Below, in pieces: positions 1 to 8,377 of a stretch of 64,000 nt of DNA (positions within the stretch are counted from its first letter, which is position 1; each line of letters begins with the position of its first letter). The notes beneath the pieces were generated by a model. The model saw nothing but the letters and a program-made list of their open reading frames with translations. It made no database searches and was not told where the DNA came from. This stretch comes from Paraburkholderia sp. PREW-6R. Its GTDB lineage: Bacteria; Pseudomonadota; Gammaproteobacteria; Burkholderiales; Burkholderiaceae. The position numbers were made by a program, and so were the translations under genes. The stretch lies in NCBI RefSeq assembly GCF_039621805.1, contig NZ_CP155073.1, positions 186,001-250,000 on the forward strand. The letters run 5' to 3'.

Positions 1-220
1 TCGCAAGGGGCAGGACAGAGGCGCTGGCTGGCACCGGCGATCGCACATCCGACGGCCCGACAACGACGACGAAGACAAAAATATTTCCCGGATGCTCTTT
101 AAATAGGTGCTCCTTTACCGATAACCAATGTGGTGGCGATCTCCATGCAGGGGATCGCTGCGATAGCTCAGGTTCGCGGCCGTTGCCGTATTCATTTTCA
201 TGTGTATCAAGGAGGCACCC

Positions 221-652
221 ATGTATCTTTTCAAGGAAGGGCGCAAGCACTACCTCGATTTCCTCAGGAATGTCACCCCGCAGGCGCTGCTCGTGTTCAT
301 CGGCGCGGTTTTCGTGCACGGCGGACTGCACGGGCAGCCGACACCGGAGAAGATCGCTATCGGCCTTGTCCTCTGGGGTATGGCCGCCTTTGCGGCGTGG
401 TGCAGCGTCAGCCTCTTCTTTGAGCCGCTCAAGGAAGGCCACGTCAAACCGGGAAAGGAGCGGGCGCGGGCGGCTTTCCCCGATGTAGAAGGCAGTCGAG
501 CGATGCGCCTTAAGCAATCAGCGAAACGCTGGTGGCACCTGACGCCCTTGATGGCTGAACTCGTCGTAGTGATGCTAATCATAGAGGCCACGTGTGTTGT
601 GGCCGCCCTCTCTGGGGGCTTTAGTGCGGTGAGCGCCCTGCATCTCAGCTAA
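221..652 (+). CDS. Small hydrophobic membrane protein, unknown function
   Basis: A 143-residue protein with three probable membrane segments, at about residues 21-35, 45-67 and 109-131, separated by a basic loop (about 71-105). I chose the ATG at 221 because a strong Shine-Dalgarno AAGGAGG lies at 209-215; an in-frame ATG at 200 has no such site. No domain family is recognised. It stands alone, 250 bases from the convergent gene that ends at 900. It is probably an inner-membrane protein; nothing around it suggests a partner. Confidence 0.6.
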   Translation: MYLFKEGRKHYLDFLRNVTPQALLVFIGAVFVHGGLHGQPTPEKIAIGLVLWGMAAFAAWCSVSLFFEPLKEGHVKPGKERARAAFPDVEGSRAMRLKQSAKRWWHLTPLMAELVVVMLIIEATCVVAALSGGFSAVSALHLS

Positions 653-689
653 CGACACGCCGCAGCCGGCGTCTGTAGACCGCAATAAT

Positions 690-743
690 TGTGTCACCGC
701 CTCTGATCCGGAAACGCGCGTCAAGTTCGGTCGCGGTGACACA
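690..743. repeat. 11-bp perfect inverted repeat, 32-base loop
   Basis: TGTGTCACCGC at 690-700 is the exact reverse complement of GCGGTGACACA at 733-743. It lies between two convergent genes. It has no T-run, so it is not a classical terminator. It could be a protein-binding site or the relic of a mobile-element end. Confidence 0.5.
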
Positions 744-899
744 TTTACTCGTTCCCTTGACTCCCTGTGCTGTCGCTGCGGAGCGCTCAAGTTATACCTT
801 GGTAGGGCGCGACGAGCAGACATCGTCTGTCCGATCAAGTCCAGAGTTTTACAAATAATCTCCGAATACGGGCTCTGCACTCGGCTTCGAGTGTGCGGG

Positions 900-1868
900 C
901 TATGCCTTGGAGGCGAATGTAGTCCTTGTCTGGTACCTTGCCTCTTCGCGAGCGTCAAGCGCATCCAAAAAGTTGCTCAGGTCGTCACCACGGACCTCTG
1001 CCCAGTCATCCTCGATCGCATGATGCCATGATGACCATTCGCGGCCACCAAACCAAAGCTTCAAATCGCGCAAGTTTGCGGGATGCCAAGGCGGGCGTGG
1101 GGCAGACTGTTGCGACATTCCGCAATCGGTTTCATCCTCACAATTGCGATACCACGCGTCGACTAGCCCTTGAATATGATCGGCGTGAAAGTCTCGCTCC
1201 CAATCCGAAATAGAAGCCCAATAAGCGGCCTCAGCTTCGTGATATCCGTTAGGAGCCCACGTCTCCTTCGTGACTCGGCCGCCAAGCGCCTCGATCCTGG
1301 AAATCCACTTGGCGTAGTTCTTCGCCATCTCGTTCTCGCTGAGATGTTTTCGGATAATCGTGCCCTTTCTTCCATCCGTGCGACCTGCTTTCAGCGGCAT
1401 CTCGCCCTTCAAAAGCCGGGCGATCCCTTCGTCAAATTGTCGTTTTGCCCTTTCGCGAGACCGCCTAACGGCACTAGTTGCCGTATCGATGTCTACGATC
1501 TTGGCGAGTTCTCCCTCAACCAAGGGGAGATAGCCGAGATGACTGATTTGGTCTTCATTGAGCAGAGGCAGATCCCGATCATAGGCGAGACGCACAATCT
1601 CCATCAGCCGATGTTCTTCCATCGCCTGCGTGCCACGCAAGTATCTACCGACGTTCTCGTGGAACCAGTCCGGAAACTCGTTCAATTCCGACCGTCCGAT
1701 TGCTTTGCTGCTTTGGAGGATGGTTCGCGTCACTGATTGCGTGGCGCGCAATGCCGCCGACCGGGCTCTTGATGAGCGCCACGATACGGGGCGATTTGGA
1801 TCGGATTTACTGGAGGTATTGGCGACGGTCAATTCCGAACATTTTACTCCACCTCTTAGTCGGCCCAC
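900..1868 (-). CDS. Hypothetical protein, about 300 residues
   Basis: An open frame of up to 322 codons on the minus strand with no recognised domain. The middle (about residues 60-200) is rich in charged residues and Arg, the C-terminal third is rich in Trp and acidic residues, and there is no signal peptide or membrane segment. The first about 25 residues are Ser/Arg-rich and may not be translated, so the start is uncertain. It faces the convergent small membrane gene and is divergent from the HTH/repA pair, which suggests it belongs to the replicon's accessory genes rather than to replication itself. Confidence 0.5.
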   Translation of the reverse strand: MGRLRGGVKCSELTVANTSSKSDPNRPVSWRSSRARSAALRATQSVTRTILQSSKAIGRSELNEFPDWFHENVGRYLRGTQAMEEHRLMEIVRLAYDRDLPLLNEDQISHLGYLPLVEGELAKIVDIDTATSAVRRSRERAKRQFDEGIARLLKGEMPLKAGRTDGRKGTIIRKHLSENEMAKNYAKWISRIEALGGRVTKETWAPNGYHEAEAAYWASISDWERDFHADHIQGLVDAWYRNCEDETDCGMSQQSAPRPPWHPANLRDLKLWFGGREWSSWHHAIEDDWAEVRGDDLSNFLDALDAREEARYQTRTTFASKA

Positions 1869-1955
1869 GCTGAAATTCCCCTAATTCGCCTTTGGTAACG
1901 AGATCATCCTACGTAGTCTGATGGTCGTTCGCAAGCGCGATTTGGGGGGACACAA

Positions 1956-2342
1956 ATGCAGATAGCAACATCGTCAGCAATGCAGTCAGGCAAAGAACAT
2001 GAACCTAGTAATCCACCTCAGAGCACACGGGATTTTCGTGCTGTTTTTTACGAGCTGGATCCAGCCGTACTTATAACGGCCGACGAGTTCGCGGCGCTGA
2101 TGCGCGTCACGCGTGCATCCTTTGATTTCCGCCTTCACATCGGAAAAGTTCCGGACCCGGTGATCCGCGAAAATCGCTGTGTACGTTGGCGTGTGAGTGA
2201 CGTACGCGAGTGGCTTGAGGCGATGCAGCAAGTGCCGCCCGACCCGAGGCGAGTACTGGGAGGGCGTGCACAGCGCACCATCGCCCGCGAAGCTGCCGGC
2301 CTACCGCGCCGTGATCACCGACGCAAGTCGGACGCGCAATAA
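1956..2342 (+). CDS. Small winged-HTH DNA-binding protein (excisionase/AlpA-like)
   Basis: A 128-residue protein. Residues about 34-90 read like the excisionase/AlpA winged-helix fold: 'LITADEFAALMRV' gives the first helix, followed by a basic segment and a WRVSDVREWLE C-terminal helix typical of these proteins. A GGGGGA Shine-Dalgarno precedes the ATG. The stop lies 21 bases before repA, so the two are probably co-transcribed; a role in regulating repA or binding the origin is inference from position. The C-terminal tail is Arg-rich. It could also be a directionality factor for the nearby recombinase. Confidence 0.6.
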   Translation: MQIATSSAMQSGKEHEPSNPPQSTRDFRAVFYELDPAVLITADEFAALMRVTRASFDFRLHIGKVPDPVIRENRCVRWRVSDVREWLEAMQQVPPDPRRVLGGRAQRTIAREAAGLPRRDHRRKSDAQ

Positions 2343-2363
2343 GCACGATTTGAAGAGGCGCTC

Positions 2364-3287
2364 GTGCAAGGGGACGAAGAACAACTACTTCTTTCGGCAG
2401 CGGCTGAGGTTGCGCCGGAAGAAAAAACATTGATGTCTGTTTCCGGGAAGCGGCGACATTTTTTTGTGGCCGACATCTTAGATGCCGTGCCAAAAGATGA
2501 CATGTTGAGCATGGAGCATCCGATGTTCGCGCTGAAGGCGGGTGACAAGCGCGTGCGAATCTATGAACGCAATGGCGTGACCGTAAAAGTTAAGCCGGGT
2601 TCCGACGGCTGCGCCACCATCCACGACAAGGATATCTGGATCTACTGCATCAGCCAGCTAGTGGAGGCGCTAAACCGGGGGCGTGAGCGTGTAGGCCGTG
2701 AATTGCGCTTTACAGCCCATGCGTTCTTTTTGGCGACGAATCGGCGTACTGATGGTGATAGCTACGATCGCATGAGCAAGGCCTTAGCAAGGCTCAAGGG
2801 GACGGTCATCGAGACCAATATCAGCACGGCTGACCTGCGCGAACGCGGGGGCTTTGGACTGATTGAAACATGGAAGGTTATCGAGCGCACCAGTGACGGG
2901 CGCATGGAAGCGGTCGAAGTAACTCTTCCGAACTGGTTATGGCGCTCGGTCAAGAGTATGCAGGTTAAGACACTCAGCCGGGAATACTTTCGACTGCGTA
3001 AGCCGCTTGACAGACGTATATATGAGCTAGTCCGCAAACACGGCGGGGCCCAAGCTCAGTGGCGCGTGACTCTCGCAGTACTGCATGAGAAGAGTGGCAG
3101 TACCGACAACCTGCGGAAATTCCGGGCCGCGGTTAAGACTCTCGCAACGTCCAACCATCTGCCAGATTACCGCTTGGCATTTGACACCGAGAGGGACATG
3201 GTGACGTTCTACTCGCGCGCGCCGAAGGGCGCAATGGCGGAGATTACGACTACCCTGGTCGGATTGAGGAAGGACAAACGTCCGTGA
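2364..3287 (+). CDS. repA: Plasmid-type replication initiator RepA
   Basis: A 307-residue initiator of the RPA/RepA type found on beta-proteobacterial plasmids and second chromosomes. The N-terminal third carries a conserved-looking block (residues about 25-110, including a KDIWIYCISQL segment). The middle and C-terminal parts (about 110-290) form the paired winged-helix architecture expected of Rep initiators, with RLRKPLDRRIYELVRKH as the clearest recognition-helix region. The start is a GTG at 2364 with AAGAGG upstream; an in-frame ATG at 2433 is the alternative. Iteron-like repeats and DnaA-box-like sites begin at its stop codon, and one iteron overlaps the stop, so the gene and its origin are contiguous. 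No parA/parB genes are in the window. It should initiate replication by binding the iterons and recruiting DnaA and helicase. Confidence 0.82.
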   Translation: MQGDEEQLLLSAAAEVAPEEKTLMSVSGKRRHFFVADILDAVPKDDMLSMEHPMFALKAGDKRVRIYERNGVTVKVKPGSDGCATIHDKDIWIYCISQLVEALNRGRERVGRELRFTAHAFFLATNRRTDGDSYDRMSKALARLKGTVIETNISTADLRERGGFGLIETWKVIERTSDGRMEAVEVTLPNWLWRSVKSMQVKTLSREYFRLRKPLDRRIYELVRKHGGAQAQWRVTLAVLHEKSGSTDNLRKFRAAVKTLATSNHLPDYRLAFDTERDMVTFYSRAPKGAMAEITTTLVGLRKDKRP

Positions 3288-3505
3288 AACCACGTGTGCG
3301 CTGCCTTGTGGAAAAGTCTGCCATTTCTGTGGATAGACATGTGGTTTCACGGACGCATCGCTTGTGGATTAACACGTTGTTTTACGGACCTGCGATTCGT
3401 GGTTTGACGGATGCAAATACCCTGCAAAGCTTTATCTGGAAACGGTTTGAGAAGCCGTAACGCGCGCGCGCAGTTAACCAAAACCTTTTTTAAATCTTAA
3501 CGCCT
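3280..3505. other. Probable replication origin (iterons, DnaA boxes, AT-rich segment)
   Basis: Four related 14-17-base elements are visible. GTCCGTGAAACCACGTG (3280-3296) is inverted and overlaps the repA stop. CATGTGGTTTCACGGAC (3338-3354), GTTGTTTTACGGAC (3376-3389) and GTGGTTTGACGGAT (3399-3412) are direct; the last two are 23 bases apart. Three sites each lie one base from the DnaA box TGTGGATAA: within 3306-3314, 3327-3336 and 3362-3371. An A/T-rich stretch at about 3477-3502 could be the unwinding element. The combination directly after repA is the arrangement expected for an iteron origin; function is inferred. Confidence 0.7.
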
Positions 3506-4028
3506 TCGATGATCACAGATTCGCGCCAACGGTACGAAACGCAAGTTCGTAAGAAATCGTCACTTATGACTGGCCAGACATCGAATCGGACGAGTGCGGA
3601 CCGTCCCGATCCGGCGTACTGCAAGAGAGCGGTTCAATGCGGGCGCGGTGGCCCGCGACAGTCTGTGCCACGGTTGGACCAATTTGGCTCGCAGGGAGCA
3701 GGTTGCGAATGGTTGGCGCTCGCGGTCGGGCAAGCTGCATTACAACGCGACAGGCCGAAGGCGAAACACCGCGGGGAGCCCGCAGGCAACTGCGGGACCG
3801 CGCGGCCCGCTTTACACACCTTTGGCGGCGTAGGCACTGCAGCTGTCCATCGGCGGGCGCGAACGCAACGACGACCGAGGCGCAGCGTCGGTTCGTGGCT
3901 GCTACCTCCCATCGCCGAAAGCGGATTAACGCAACCACATATTCAACGCCTGGCTCCGACCATCGGTGATTTCTTTCGAGCCGAAACCGATGTCGGTCTC
4001 TTGTCCGAGAGCCATGTCGGACAAGAGG
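3506..4028. other. Gap without a convincing gene
   Basis: Several overlapping frames stay open on both strands, but all are Arg/Pro-rich translations of GC-rich sequence without start signals or domains. I see no RNA gene. The stretch separates the origin from the hairpin and recombinase. Confidence 0.4.
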
Positions 4029-4101
4029 GGGCTTGGTCTGTTTCAGTCACAACAACGACATGCGAATGCATGGCTGGTTGTGGCTGGAACAGACCAAGCC
4101 C
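4029..4101. repeat. Long hairpin: 25-bp inverted repeat with nested hairpin
   Basis: The arm at 4029-4053 pairs with 4077-4101. 23 of 25 positions match exactly and the other two would be G-U pairs in RNA transcribed from the plus strand, so the stem is unbroken. The 23-base loop contains a second perfect hairpin, CATGC-GAAT-GCATG. There is no T-run after the stem. It lies about 135 bases before the recombinase start. It could be a recombination or resolution site, or a structured leader. Confidence 0.6.
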
Positions 4102-4236
4102 AACCCCTCAGGGGTCGAGGCGCTTAGCGACTCGGGGGGGGTGCTTGGCCGATTCCTCCCCGCTGCGAATTCGAAACATACGGCGACCGTAGGACGCGAA
4201 GTCACAACCGGAAGACAACCTCTAGCTCGGATACGA

Positions 4237-4950
4237 ATGGGAAAAGCAAAGAAACCCGCTCTCAAGCTGCTTCCGCCAGACTGGCGCGAGGCCCTATGGC
4301 GGCAAGCATGTGAACCTGAATGGCGGGAGTCTAGACCACAATTGCTACCTGCACTCGCTATCCTTTGGCTCACCGGGTGCCGTTCGGCAGAACTCGCAAA
4401 GGGTGTGCATGTGGCTGTGCGCGGCGGTTACCTGCTCATAAGGCTAAGCGGAGCTAAGTGCGTCGATGCTGTGGGGCGCGAGCGGGGTCAGCCGACCCGC
4501 ATGATGGGATTTGCGATCGATGCTGAAGCCAACCCCGCGCTGAATCTCTTGCATGCCCTGTCTGCTCACTATATGGTCGACGGAACGGCTCAATTCACGG
4601 TAACTCATGACAAGGACTACTTATACAACAGTATCGTCCAGCTGGGCAAAAGCACTTTCCCGAGGCTAAGAACGCGCGTCAGTCCATACTGCTTTCGACA
4701 CCAGGTGGCTTCCGACCTGAAGGCCGACCCAAGTGTTTCATTGGAGGACGCTGCGAAGGTGATGGGCCATTTGAGCGACTACAGCATCGGAAAGTACGGG
4801 CATGCCGCTCACGGGCGGAAGGGACAGGGAGGGCGTGTGACAGCGCCGCTCGTCCAAACAGCTCGACCCATCAAGCATTCGCCGAAAGTTGACCGTTTGT
4901 CCCGTTTCAAATTGGCCAGTGCGAAGCGCCGCGATCACAAGCAGGCTTAG
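4237..4950 (+). CDS. Tyrosine recombinase (phage-integrase family)
   Basis: A 237-residue protein that matches the catalytic half of tyrosine recombinases. The first active-site Arg is in TGCRSAELAKG, the second Arg box reads SPYCFRHQVASDL, the H/W box reads VMGHLSDYS, and the nucleophile Tyr follows in GKYGH. The usual first His of the HxxR box is Tyr here, a tolerated but uncommon variant. The frame stays open back to 4033, but that longer start would lie inside the hairpin stem, so I prefer the ATG at 4237, which has only a weak ribosome site. Position beside repA and the origin suggests a replicon dimer-resolution role; an integrase of a past insertion is the alternative. Confidence 0.7.
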   Translation: MGKAKKPALKLLPPDWREALWRQACEPEWRESRPQLLPALAILWLTGCRSAELAKGVHVAVRGGYLLIRLSGAKCVDAVGRERGQPTRMMGFAIDAEANPALNLLHALSAHYMVDGTAQFTVTHDKDYLYNSIVQLGKSTFPRLRTRVSPYCFRHQVASDLKADPSVSLEDAAKVMGHLSDYSIGKYGHAAHGRKGQGGRVTAPLVQTARPIKHSPKVDRLSRFKLASAKRRDHKQA

Positions 4951-4976
4951 CTAAGTCGGAAAGACTGACAAAAAAT

Positions 4977-5180
4977 GCGTTGATGCAGCGTCGATTCGGC
5001 GTCGATGCAGCGTCGATTCAACTAGGTTGAACTCTTGGGAGAATCTTCGCCGGCACAATGCGTTGTTTCGGCGTTGTTTCGGCGTCGATTTTGGGGCGCG
5101 GTCTTCGTTCAGCGAGACCCTAGTTCTTGCGATGCGTCGTTGAGGCGTCGATTGAAGCGTCGATTGAACAGTCGGCAGCG
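4977..5180. repeat. GCGTCGAT tandem repeats (11- and 12-bp units)
   Basis: Four consecutive 11-bp units (GCGTTGATGCA, GCGTCGATTCG, GCGTCGATGCA, GCGTCGATTCA) begin at about 4978. A diverged pair with GGCGTTGTTTC follows near 5070, and then 12-bp units GGCGTCGATTGA and AGCGTCGATTGA at about 5145-5170. The spacing near one helical turn would place every copy on the same face of the DNA. Frames across it give low-complexity Arg-rich peptides and are not taken as genes. Confidence 0.6.
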
Positions 5181-5226
5181 GCAATCAGAATGGCCGTCCA
5201 GTAGGGGTTCACAGGAGGAACAGGAC

Positions 5227-5442
5227 ATGACAGATTTGGATGGGTACCTCGATACGATTGCAAACGGTACGAGGAAGGAACTCAACTTCTTCTTGGGCTT
5301 TTTCCTGTACGAGTGCCCCACGAGCATGATCCCCGCGAAGCAACAGGTGCAGGAATGGGCGGAGGTATTGGAGAAGCGCGGTCCCGAATTCTTGGCCGAT
5401 GCCGCCGCCTGTCACGAATTCAGTAACGGAAGCGACGGCTAA
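5227..5442 (+). CDS. Small hypothetical protein (71 residues)
   Basis: An acidic 71-residue protein. The ATG at 5227 follows an AGGAGGAACAGGAC ribosome site, which sets the start; a longer in-frame reading from 5035 would run through the tandem repeats. The sequence is mostly helical in character, with a short hydrophobic stretch ELNFFLGFFLY at residues 19-29. No family is recognised. It stands alone between the repeat block and the exonuclease-like gene. Confidence 0.5.
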   Translation: MTDLDGYLDTIANGTRKELNFFLGFFLYECPTSMIPAKQQVQEWAEVLEKRGPEFLADAAACHEFSNGSDG

Positions 5443-5711
5443 TTTCGAGTCGTCGCGACGCGGTCGCGAGTCATTTCCGGCCGGAAGCCGGAACCAAAAC
5501 ATTGCAATGAAGATGCTGTTTGTCGTCGCCGTGTTCACGGATTAATGAGGCGATGGCTCAAATCATCTCGGATACGCCGGGTTAATAGACTCAGTGAATG
5601 TAGTACGATTTCGTTACCAACATTCATTGGATGAACAGTCCGATATTGAGCGACCTTCAGCGCCCTGATAAGGCATGTATCTGACGCCAAGCCTGAGAGT
5701 AAGGCCCGCCC

Positions 5712-6158
5712 ATGCGCCTTTTCGTTGATACCGAATTCACGGACTTCATCGACTGCGATCTGATTTCGATTGCGCTCGTCGCCGACGATGGCCGCGAGTT
5801 CTACGGCGAACGCTCGGATTATGAAGATGCGACCTGCACCGCGTTCGTGCGTGAGGCGGTGCTTCCTCAACTCGGCCGGTATCCGGACCGGGTCTTCACG
5901 CGCGACGCATTGCGCGCCGAACTGGTCGCTTGGCTGGCTCAGTTCGATGTCGAGCAAGAGCGCGTGCTGTGCTTCGACTATGCAGGCGACTGGGATTTGT
6001 TCGTGGATCTCGTCGGCGACGTGCCGGATGGATGGCTGGCGTGCCATATTGGCCAAGCGCTGCGTCCCGAACGCGCGGAAATGTACTTTCGCGAGCATGG
6101 GAGCCGGCATCACGCGCTACATGATGCGCGCGCGAGCCGATACGCGATGCAGGACTGA
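5712..6158 (+). CDS. DEDD-type 3'-5' exoribonuclease-like protein
   Basis: A 148-residue protein with the RNase H-like DEDDh signature. The first motif VDTEFTDF at residues 5-12 supplies the Asp/Glu pair, FDYAGDWDLF at about 93-102 the second Asp, and HHALHDARA at about 132-140 the His and final Asp. Length and motif spacing fit the compact Rv2179c-like 3'-5' exoribonuclease family. The presumed activity is trimming RNA 3' ends with two metal ions. The start ATG is the first residue of the fold. It lies alone just before the GGTCA repeat array. Confidence 0.75.
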   Translation: MRLFVDTEFTDFIDCDLISIALVADDGREFYGERSDYEDATCTAFVREAVLPQLGRYPDRVFTRDALRAELVAWLAQFDVEQERVLCFDYAGDWDLFVDLVGDVPDGWLACHIGQALRPERAEMYFREHGSRHHALHDARASRYAMQD

Positions 6159-6175
6159 CTGGCCGCGGTCGATGA

Positions 6176-6870
6176 GTAAAGGTCAGCGTTACGGGGATGA
6201 CGCGATCAACCCTGCAAACAGCGAAAGGTCAGGGTTTGGGGGGGCGACCGGTTGTACGGCTCGAAAGGTCAAAACTTTTGGGATAGCTCGAGGGGCCCCG
6301 GATCGCGAAAGGTCAGGGTTTCGGGGATGCTCGACCGGTTCGGTGACTCGACCGCGGCCGCATCGGAAAAGGTCAGGATTTCGGGGATGACTCGACCGAC
6401 GCTGCCAACAGCGAAAGGTCAGGTTGTGGGGGGCTCGACCGGTTGTACGGCTCGAAAGGTCAAAACTGTTGGGATCGCTCGACGGGCCCCGGATCGCGAA
6501 AGATCAGGGTTTCGGAGATGCTCGACCGGTTCGGTGACTCGACCGCGGCCGCATCGGAAAAGGTCAGGATTTCGGGGATGACTCGACCAACGCTGCATCG
6601 CGAAAGTCGGAGTTCAGGGATGACTCGACTGGCTCTGCGACGCGAAAGGTCAAAACTTTTGCGATGACTTGACCTGACATATTGCGAAAGGTCAGGGTTT
6701 CGGGGATGCTCAATCAGCTCTACGGCGCGAAAGGTCAAAATTTCTCGAATGACTCGACCGGCTCCGCATTGTCAGGGTTTCGCGGTTGACGCGATCGCCC
6801 AGGCAATCAGCGAAAGGTCAGGGTTTCGGGGACGCCGGGACCGCCTTTGAAACGCCGAAGGTCTCAACGT
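6176..6870. repeat. Array of about 16 spaced GGTCA-core repeats
   Basis: The core GCGAAAGGTCAGGGTTTCGG, usually followed by GGATG and CTCGACC, recurs about every 41-58 bases from 6176 to 6870. Two versions are mixed: one reads GGTCAGGGTTTCGGGG, the other GGTCAAAACTTTTGGG. A 190-bp higher-order unit is duplicated, since 6221-6400 closely matches 6411-6590. The segments between cores are themselves related, unlike CRISPR spacers. Frames across it are short and low-complexity. Confidence 0.8.
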
Positions 6871-7246
6871 TAGGGTATGGCTGACTCTTCTACGGCACGC
6901 TCTGCTTTCGCACTGGCACTGGTTTTCGAGGAGGTCTTCGTCTCTGGTGCAGGTAGCGAAAGCGTTTTAGACGAAGCGACCCGGTAGCTGAATGTTGCTG
7001 TCCGGCTCAGATCGGGCCACAAGCGGACGGTCGACGTCAACGCTCAGATCGGCGACAATCGGTCTTCCCGCACGGGAAAGAAAGCGGGCGTGCGGTGACC
7101 GTAAATTAACGAGAAAAACCAAAAGACTTGCGTTGATTTTCGGTCTGAAGATCCGCGCGTCTGAATGGTCTGTAATCGCGAAACCATGAATCTGGTTCGA
7201 ACTGCCAAAGCTTCATATAACTCGGACGATAGCCAAGGGAAACATC
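6871..7246. other. Gap without a convincing gene
   Basis: One short 65-codon plus-strand frame (6992-7189) lacks a ribosome site and recognisable content. The stretch becomes less GC-rich towards 7246, where the promoter of the next gene probably lies. Confidence 0.4.
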
Positions 7247-7831
7247 GTGGCGATACTTAGATCTCACTCATATGTCCACTGGAACTACTTCCTCGCACTT
7301 GAGGAGGATTTGGATCGCCTCTCTCGATATGTGGACCTTGCAGGCGGCAATGACGCGACCTATTCGATTGAGATTGCGCGCCTGTTTCTCGGCGCGAGTT
7401 CAGAGGTCGATGTGGTGCTCAAGCAGCTCTGCCGGAAGCACAATTCAGAATCAGGGGCAACAACCATTAACGCCTACTTTGAGGCAGTCTCCGAGGCGTG
7501 TCCGAATTTCATTGGATTTGAAGTGCAAATTCCGCGATATGGCCTGACTCTTCACCCTTGGAGCGATTGGGGGGAAGGGAGGCCGCCCATTTGGTGGCAA
7601 GACCATAACAAGGTCAAGCACCACCGCGACGAACACTTTTCAAAAGCGAACCTAAAGAACTGTCTCAACTCAGTTGCCGCGCTCTTTGTTGCAGTGTTAC
7701 ACCTCTACGAAGAGCAAGGACGCAACGGCGAGCTTCTCCAGCTGCCACGGCTACTCAACGTCGGAGATCACCATTTTAGGGGAACCCAGATGGGGCGCTA
7801 CGGAAACAGCTTTAAGTACGAAGTACGGTGA
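7247..7831 (+). CDS. Hypothetical protein, HEPN-like helical fold
   Basis: A 194-residue protein, GTG start with AAGGGA eight bases upstream. It looks all-helical, and its layout resembles HEPN-type proteins of defence loci: a long N-terminal helix pair (about 10-65), a middle segment, then WWQDHNKVKHHRDEHF at about 122-137 and a hydrophobic C-terminal helix. The R-D-E-H in that segment is shorter than the usual Rx4-6H HEPN RNase motif, so a ribonuclease activity is uncertain. It sits at the left edge of the defence cluster, before the IS-derived element and the PIN-like gene. Confidence 0.5.
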   Translation: MAILRSHSYVHWNYFLALEEDLDRLSRYVDLAGGNDATYSIEIARLFLGASSEVDVVLKQLCRKHNSESGATTINAYFEAVSEACPNFIGFEVQIPRYGLTLHPWSDWGEGRPPIWWQDHNKVKHHRDEHFSKANLKNCLNSVAALFVAVLHLYEEQGRNGELLQLPRLLNVGDHHFRGTQMGRYGNSFKYEVR

Positions 7832-7905
7832 CGGCCAACAGGTCAATCGACACGGATGGCTGGCAGCAATGGGCCGGCTATGGTCTTCGGCGTCAGGTGG
7901 TAGTC

Positions 7906-8199
7906 GGCCGAGGCCGTGTAAAAACGTGCTTGATCGCCTAGACTAAATCAACCTGTTGGCGCGAGAGGCGAAGATGGGGCGATTTGCCGAAGGTGCAGAC
8001 CGCAATCAGGCAACGCTGCTGCCGGAATGTCTCGATGACTTTATTGCAGAAGACAATCCCGTCCGGATCATCGACGCATTCGTTGAAGAACTCGAATAAC
8101 GCGATCCGGTCAGTCGTTGGCAAACCGGAACTGCGCAGACGCGGTCTCACAGGTGCTCTTCCGGCCTGCCGGCCCAGACGTTTTTACACGGCCTCGGCC
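7906..8199. mobile_element. 294-bp internally deleted IS1182-type element (MITE-like)
   Basis: Perfect 22-bp terminal inverted repeats beginning GGCCGAGGCCGTGTAAAAAC occupy 7906-7927 and, reversed, 8178-8199. Inside lies the first 41 codons of an IS1182-family transposase followed by a stop. The element is therefore a non-autonomous deletion derivative. I could not identify a target-site duplication. It inserts between the HEPN-like and PIN-like genes. Confidence 0.8.
7974..8099 (+). pseudogene. Truncated transposase N-terminus, IS1182 family
   Basis: Forty-one codons containing LLPECLDDFIAEDNPVRIID, characteristic of the N-terminus of IS1182-family DDE transposases, end in TAA. A full transposase would be about 450 residues; the catalytic DDE region is missing. 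It starts 47 bases inside the left terminal repeat, the normal position, so the deletion removed the middle and most of the 3' end. Confidence 0.75.
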
Positions 8200-8377
8200 A
8201 GGTGCGGCCATTGGTTCTTCGCTTTCGTGTAGACGTCCGAGCGGCGTCTCCACTCCAGACAACGGACCTTCGGGCACTCGATGGCCAGTCGGTTCTGGGA
8301 AGAGACACGGGTGGTATGCCGTACACTAGGTGCCTTCTGGCGGCTAATGTACCGCAAGCAATGATGACTTAACCATC

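Noticed and set aside
4951..5184. 77-codon minus-strand gene
   Set aside because: It is a low-complexity translation of the tandem repeats.
6176..6870. CRISPR array
   Set aside because: Repeats are degenerate and of two kinds, the intervening sequences are related to each other, and no cas genes are nearby.
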